A DNA stretch of 64,000 nucleotides from Kribbella catacumbae DSM 19601 (lineage in GTDB: Bacteria > Actinomycetota > Actinomycetes > Propionibacteriales > Kribbellaceae), in NCBI RefSeq assembly GCF_000372465.1, contig NZ_AQUZ01000006.1:1-64000 (forward strand), given 5' to 3'. How positions within the stretch are numbered: position 1 is the stretch's first letter; each line of letters begins with the position of its first letter. The notes beneath the pieces are model-generated. The model did not search any database. It was given only the letters and a program-made list of their open reading frames with translations, and was not told the origin of the DNA. The translations under genes were made by a program, and so were the position numbers. This document shows, piece by piece, positions 61,959-64,000 of this stretch.

Positions 61959-63116
61959 ATGTCGCAAGAGGGTGACGAGAATTACCTGACCACAGCCGAG
62001 GTCGCCCGCCGGCTGAACGTGAAGCCGGAGACGATCTACGCGTACGTGAGCCGCGGCCAGCTCACCAGCATCCGCGCCCGGGGCCGTCGCGGCAGCCTGT
62101 TCACCGCCGCCGACGTCGAACAGCTCGCCAGCCGCACTGTCGAGCACCCAGGGGTGGTCGAGCGCATCGAGACCGAGCTGTCCCTGCAGCAGGACGACGA
62201 GCTCTACTACCGCGGCCACCGCGTCCGCGACCTCGCCGCCACCCAGACCTTCGAGTCCGTCGCCGAACTGCTGTGGACCGGCGAGCTGGCACCCACCCAG
62301 ACCTTCCCAGCTCCTGCCGACCTGGTTCACCTGGCCCGTGCGACGATCACCGTCGCGCCAGAGACGGCACGGCTGTCGGATCATCTACGCATCGCCGTCG
62401 CGGTGCTCGGCGCTGCTGATCCACTGCGCTTCGACCTGGCACCGGGGTCCGTGCTGGAGACTGCGCGACGGCTGCTGGGCGTGCTGGTCGAGGCTTTGCC
62501 CGGAGAAACTGCCAAGGGTGGGTTCGCAGCGCGGCTCTGGCCCAAGCTGTCCGCGGCACCGCCACGACCAGAGGTCTTGAACGCCGCACTCGTCTTGCTG
62601 GCCGACCACGGTCTCGCCGTCTCGACCGTCGCCGCACGCGTCGCCGCCAGCGCCCGGGCCAACCTGTACTCCGTGGTGTCGGCGGGCCTCGGCGCCCTCG
62701 ATGGCCACTACCACGGCGGGGCGCCCACTCTGGCGTACCAGTTCCTCGATCAAGCACTCCAGAACCCGGTCGAGGCTCTGTCGGACCAGCTGCGCTCAGG
62801 TAAGCCCGTACCCGGCTTCGGTCATCGCATCTACCGGCAACGCGATCCGCGCGCCGAGGTGCTGTTCGGCTTGCTGGCGGACGAGCCGGTGATGACGCGA
62901 GTGAATGAGATCACCGCGAGAGTGAGCAACTTCCCGAACAGCGATCTGGCACTGGCCGTGATGATGCACGCCTACGGTTTCCACCCCGATGCGGGCGAGG
63001 CGCTCTTCGCGATCGCCCGCATCGTCGGCTGGACCGCCCACGCACTGGAGGAGTACGCCGAGCCAGGACTCCGATTCCGTGCCCTCGGCAACTACACCGG
63101 CCCGGCGGTCACCTGA
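61959..63116 (+). CDS. Citrate synthase with N-terminal helix-turn-helix domain
   Basis: 385 residues. The N-terminus is a MerR/excisionase-like HTH (YLTTAEVARRLNVKPETIYA, YVSRGQLTSIRARGRRGSLF, TAADVEQLASRTVEH). From about residue 75 a citrate synthase fold follows, with HYHGGAPTLAYQFL, PGFGHRIYRQRDPRAE and NSDLALAVMMHAYGF carrying the two His and the Asp. Catalytic residues are therefore present. Paired divergently with a plain citrate synthase in actinobacteria; the fusion could be an enzyme, a regulator, or both. Convergent overlap of 8 bp with the next gene. Confidence 0.85.
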   Translation: MSQEGDENYLTTAEVARRLNVKPETIYAYVSRGQLTSIRARGRRGSLFTAADVEQLASRTVEHPGVVERIETELSLQQDDELYYRGHRVRDLAATQTFESVAELLWTGELAPTQTFPAPADLVHLARATITVAPETARLSDHLRIAVAVLGAADPLRFDLAPGSVLETARRLLGVLVEALPGETAKGGFAARLWPKLSAAPPRPEVLNAALVLLADHGLAVSTVAARVAASARANLYSVVSAGLGALDGHYHGGAPTLAYQFLDQALQNPVEALSDQLRSGKPVPGFGHRIYRQRDPRAEVLFGLLADEPVMTRVNEITARVSNFPNSDLALAVMMHAYGFHPDAGEALFAIARIVGWTAHALEEYAEPGLRFRALGNYTGPAVT

Positions 63117-64000
63117 CCTTCAACCTGAGCAGGGCTGCGGCACCCGGCGCGAGACTCACCGGTACGCCGGTGCCGCGCAACCCGGCGTACGACTTCGAGA
63201 TCGGCTGGAACACGTCGACTCCGTAGACCTTGGCCGGGTCCACGACCACGGTCGCCCGAGTGGACGCGCTGTGCGAGCGGTTCGAGACGAGCAGCCAGCG
63301 GTCCTTCACCGTCGAGTCGCGGCTCCGGAAGGTGCCGACGACAACAGCCTGGCCGGTGATTCCGGTGACCAGGTCGGTCGGCGTGAATCCCACCGTCCCG
63401 TTGGGCAACGGCGTCTCGTTGGCGTGGACGACGGACTCCGAGACGAGCGGTTTCAGCTCGCGACCGACCTGATGAAGCCAAGTGGTGTTGATCTTCTTCG
63501 CAGCGCTGTAGCGACTCGTCCGCTTGCCGTCGACGGTGATCAATGCCGGCCCGAAGCCCTCACCGCGGGCGGCCTCGGGGGTCCAGTAGGTGAAGTACTG
63601 AATGCCCTTGGCGCCGTACGCGAGGCTGATGTTGACCTGCCAGAGCAGCTCGGCCGCGGTCGGCTCGCGATGCCCGTTGTAGGCGAGCGTCTGGATGAAA
63701 ACCCACGCCGGTACGTCGCCGCGCAGGGCGGCGTCGCGGACGATCGCCCAGTTGTGGAAGTAGTTCGCGTCCTCCCGGCCTTCGGAGAGCAATGGGTAGC
63801 GGTCGAACGAGACGAGGGATGGCTTCACGATGTCCACGAAGTCGCGGTAGTACGCCGGGTCGTCTGAGGGGAAGAGGTTGATGTAGGGCAACAACTGCGG
63901 CGCGAGCTCGCGGGATACGGCCAATGCCTTTGCCAACGTGCCGAACCAGCCTGGGCCGGGCTCGTCGTAGAAGTTGAAGCCGGCCAGGGATGAGTAGGGT
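63109..64000 (-). CDS. Glycoside-hydrolase-like protein, 5' end outside window
   Basis: At least 297 residues. Reading from the window edge: PYSSLAGFNFYDEPGPGWFG, where YDEPG could hold a catalytic Glu, then VKPSLVSFDRYPLLSEGRED, VPAWVFIQTLAYNGHREPTA, LAYGAKGIQYFTYWTPE and a C-terminal beta domain ending LAPGAAALLRLKVR. This looks like a barrel-type glycosidase of the beta-galactosidase or GH42-like kind, but I cannot fix the family. The start lies beyond 64000. Confidence 0.65.
   Translation of the reverse strand, partial: PYSSLAGFNFYDEPGPGWFGTLAKALAVSRELAPQLLPYINLFPSDDPAYYRDFVDIVKPSLVSFDRYPLLSEGREDANYFHNWAIVRDAALRGDVPAWVFIQTLAYNGHREPTAAELLWQVNISLAYGAKGIQYFTYWTPEAARGEGFGPALITVDGKRTSRYSAAKKINTTWLHQVGRELKPLVSESVVHANETPLPNGTVGFTPTDLVTGITGQAVVVGTFRSRDSTVKDRWLLVSNRSHSASTRATVVVDPAKVYGVDVFQPISKSYAGLRGTGVPVSLAPGAAALLRLKVR

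Noticed and set aside
60720..62384. Extension of the citrate synthase to 554 residues
   Set aside because: The extra residues are antisense to the HTH-citrate synthase gene and to the shared promoter; the family start is at 61883.

Overview
The window comes from a high-G+C actinobacterium. The evidence is the strong G/C third-position bias, frequent GTG/TTG starts, many 4-base GTGA/ATGA overlaps, and a complete GlgE-type glycogen/trehalose gene set. The mix of large secreted glycosidases and proteases, MerR/PadR/SARP regulators and ABC sugar importers fits a soil genus such as Kribbella; the genus is an inference, not a demonstrated fact. I see no rRNA, tRNA, CRISPR array or replication origin.

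Layout. 1-5288 (minus strand): a sugar import and oxidation operon (solute-binding lipoprotein, two permeases, two Gfo/Idh/MocA oxidoreductases) ending beside a 38-bp tandem repeat and a duplicated gene end. 5471-9874: glycogen debranching enzyme GlgX, an SGNH hydrolase and a Tat-exported aspartyl-protease-like protein. 9875-14643: PadR and MerR regulators with visible palindromic operators, a transglutaminase-like protein, and a scar where an IS110 remnant truncates a YdcZ-type transporter gene. 14895-18392: a secreted GH59 (galactocerebrosidase-like) enzyme facing a small secreted protein with seven CxxxxC motifs in a 21-residue repeat. 19031-19857: a Phd/RelE-like toxin-antitoxin pair flanked by a repeated ~77-bp sequence. 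20251-25555: glgP and glgE, divergent around a perfect 32-bp inverted repeat. 25552-35563: threonine synthase, MarR, a pair of paralogous winged-helix regulators flanking a giant S8 protease, and a GH18 chitinase. 35756-39077: an ArfA/ArfB/ArfC-like envelope operon split by an IS605-type TnpB element, followed by HicB/HicA. 40047-48804: treS, maltokinase, a SARP/AfsR-type regulator, an RHH protein and glgB. 49006-58133: a GNAT-NUDIX fusion, an APH-type kinase, a DUF4870 protein, an ECF42-type sigma factor, a NarL-type two-component system with an ABC exporter, and a DGPF/YCII protein. 58268-64000: a flavin monooxygenase, an alpha/beta hydrolase, a divergent pair of citrate synthases (one with an N-terminal HTH), and a glycosidase-like gene cut by the window edge.

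How the genes work together. TreS interconverts maltose and trehalose, maltokinase makes maltose-1-phosphate, GlgE extends alpha-1,4-glucan, GlgB branches it, and GlgP and GlgX degrade it, so the whole alpha-glucan cycle is present. It is spread over 43 kb and interrupted by accessory genes. The non-coding sequence is rich in long-stem inverted repeats (stems 21-32 bp, loops 33-64 nt), one of which supplies identical C-termini to two convergent genes. The most novel-looking items are the seven-repeat cysteine protein, the TnpB insertion inside the arf-like operon, these palindromes, and the winged-helix pair around the S8 protease.
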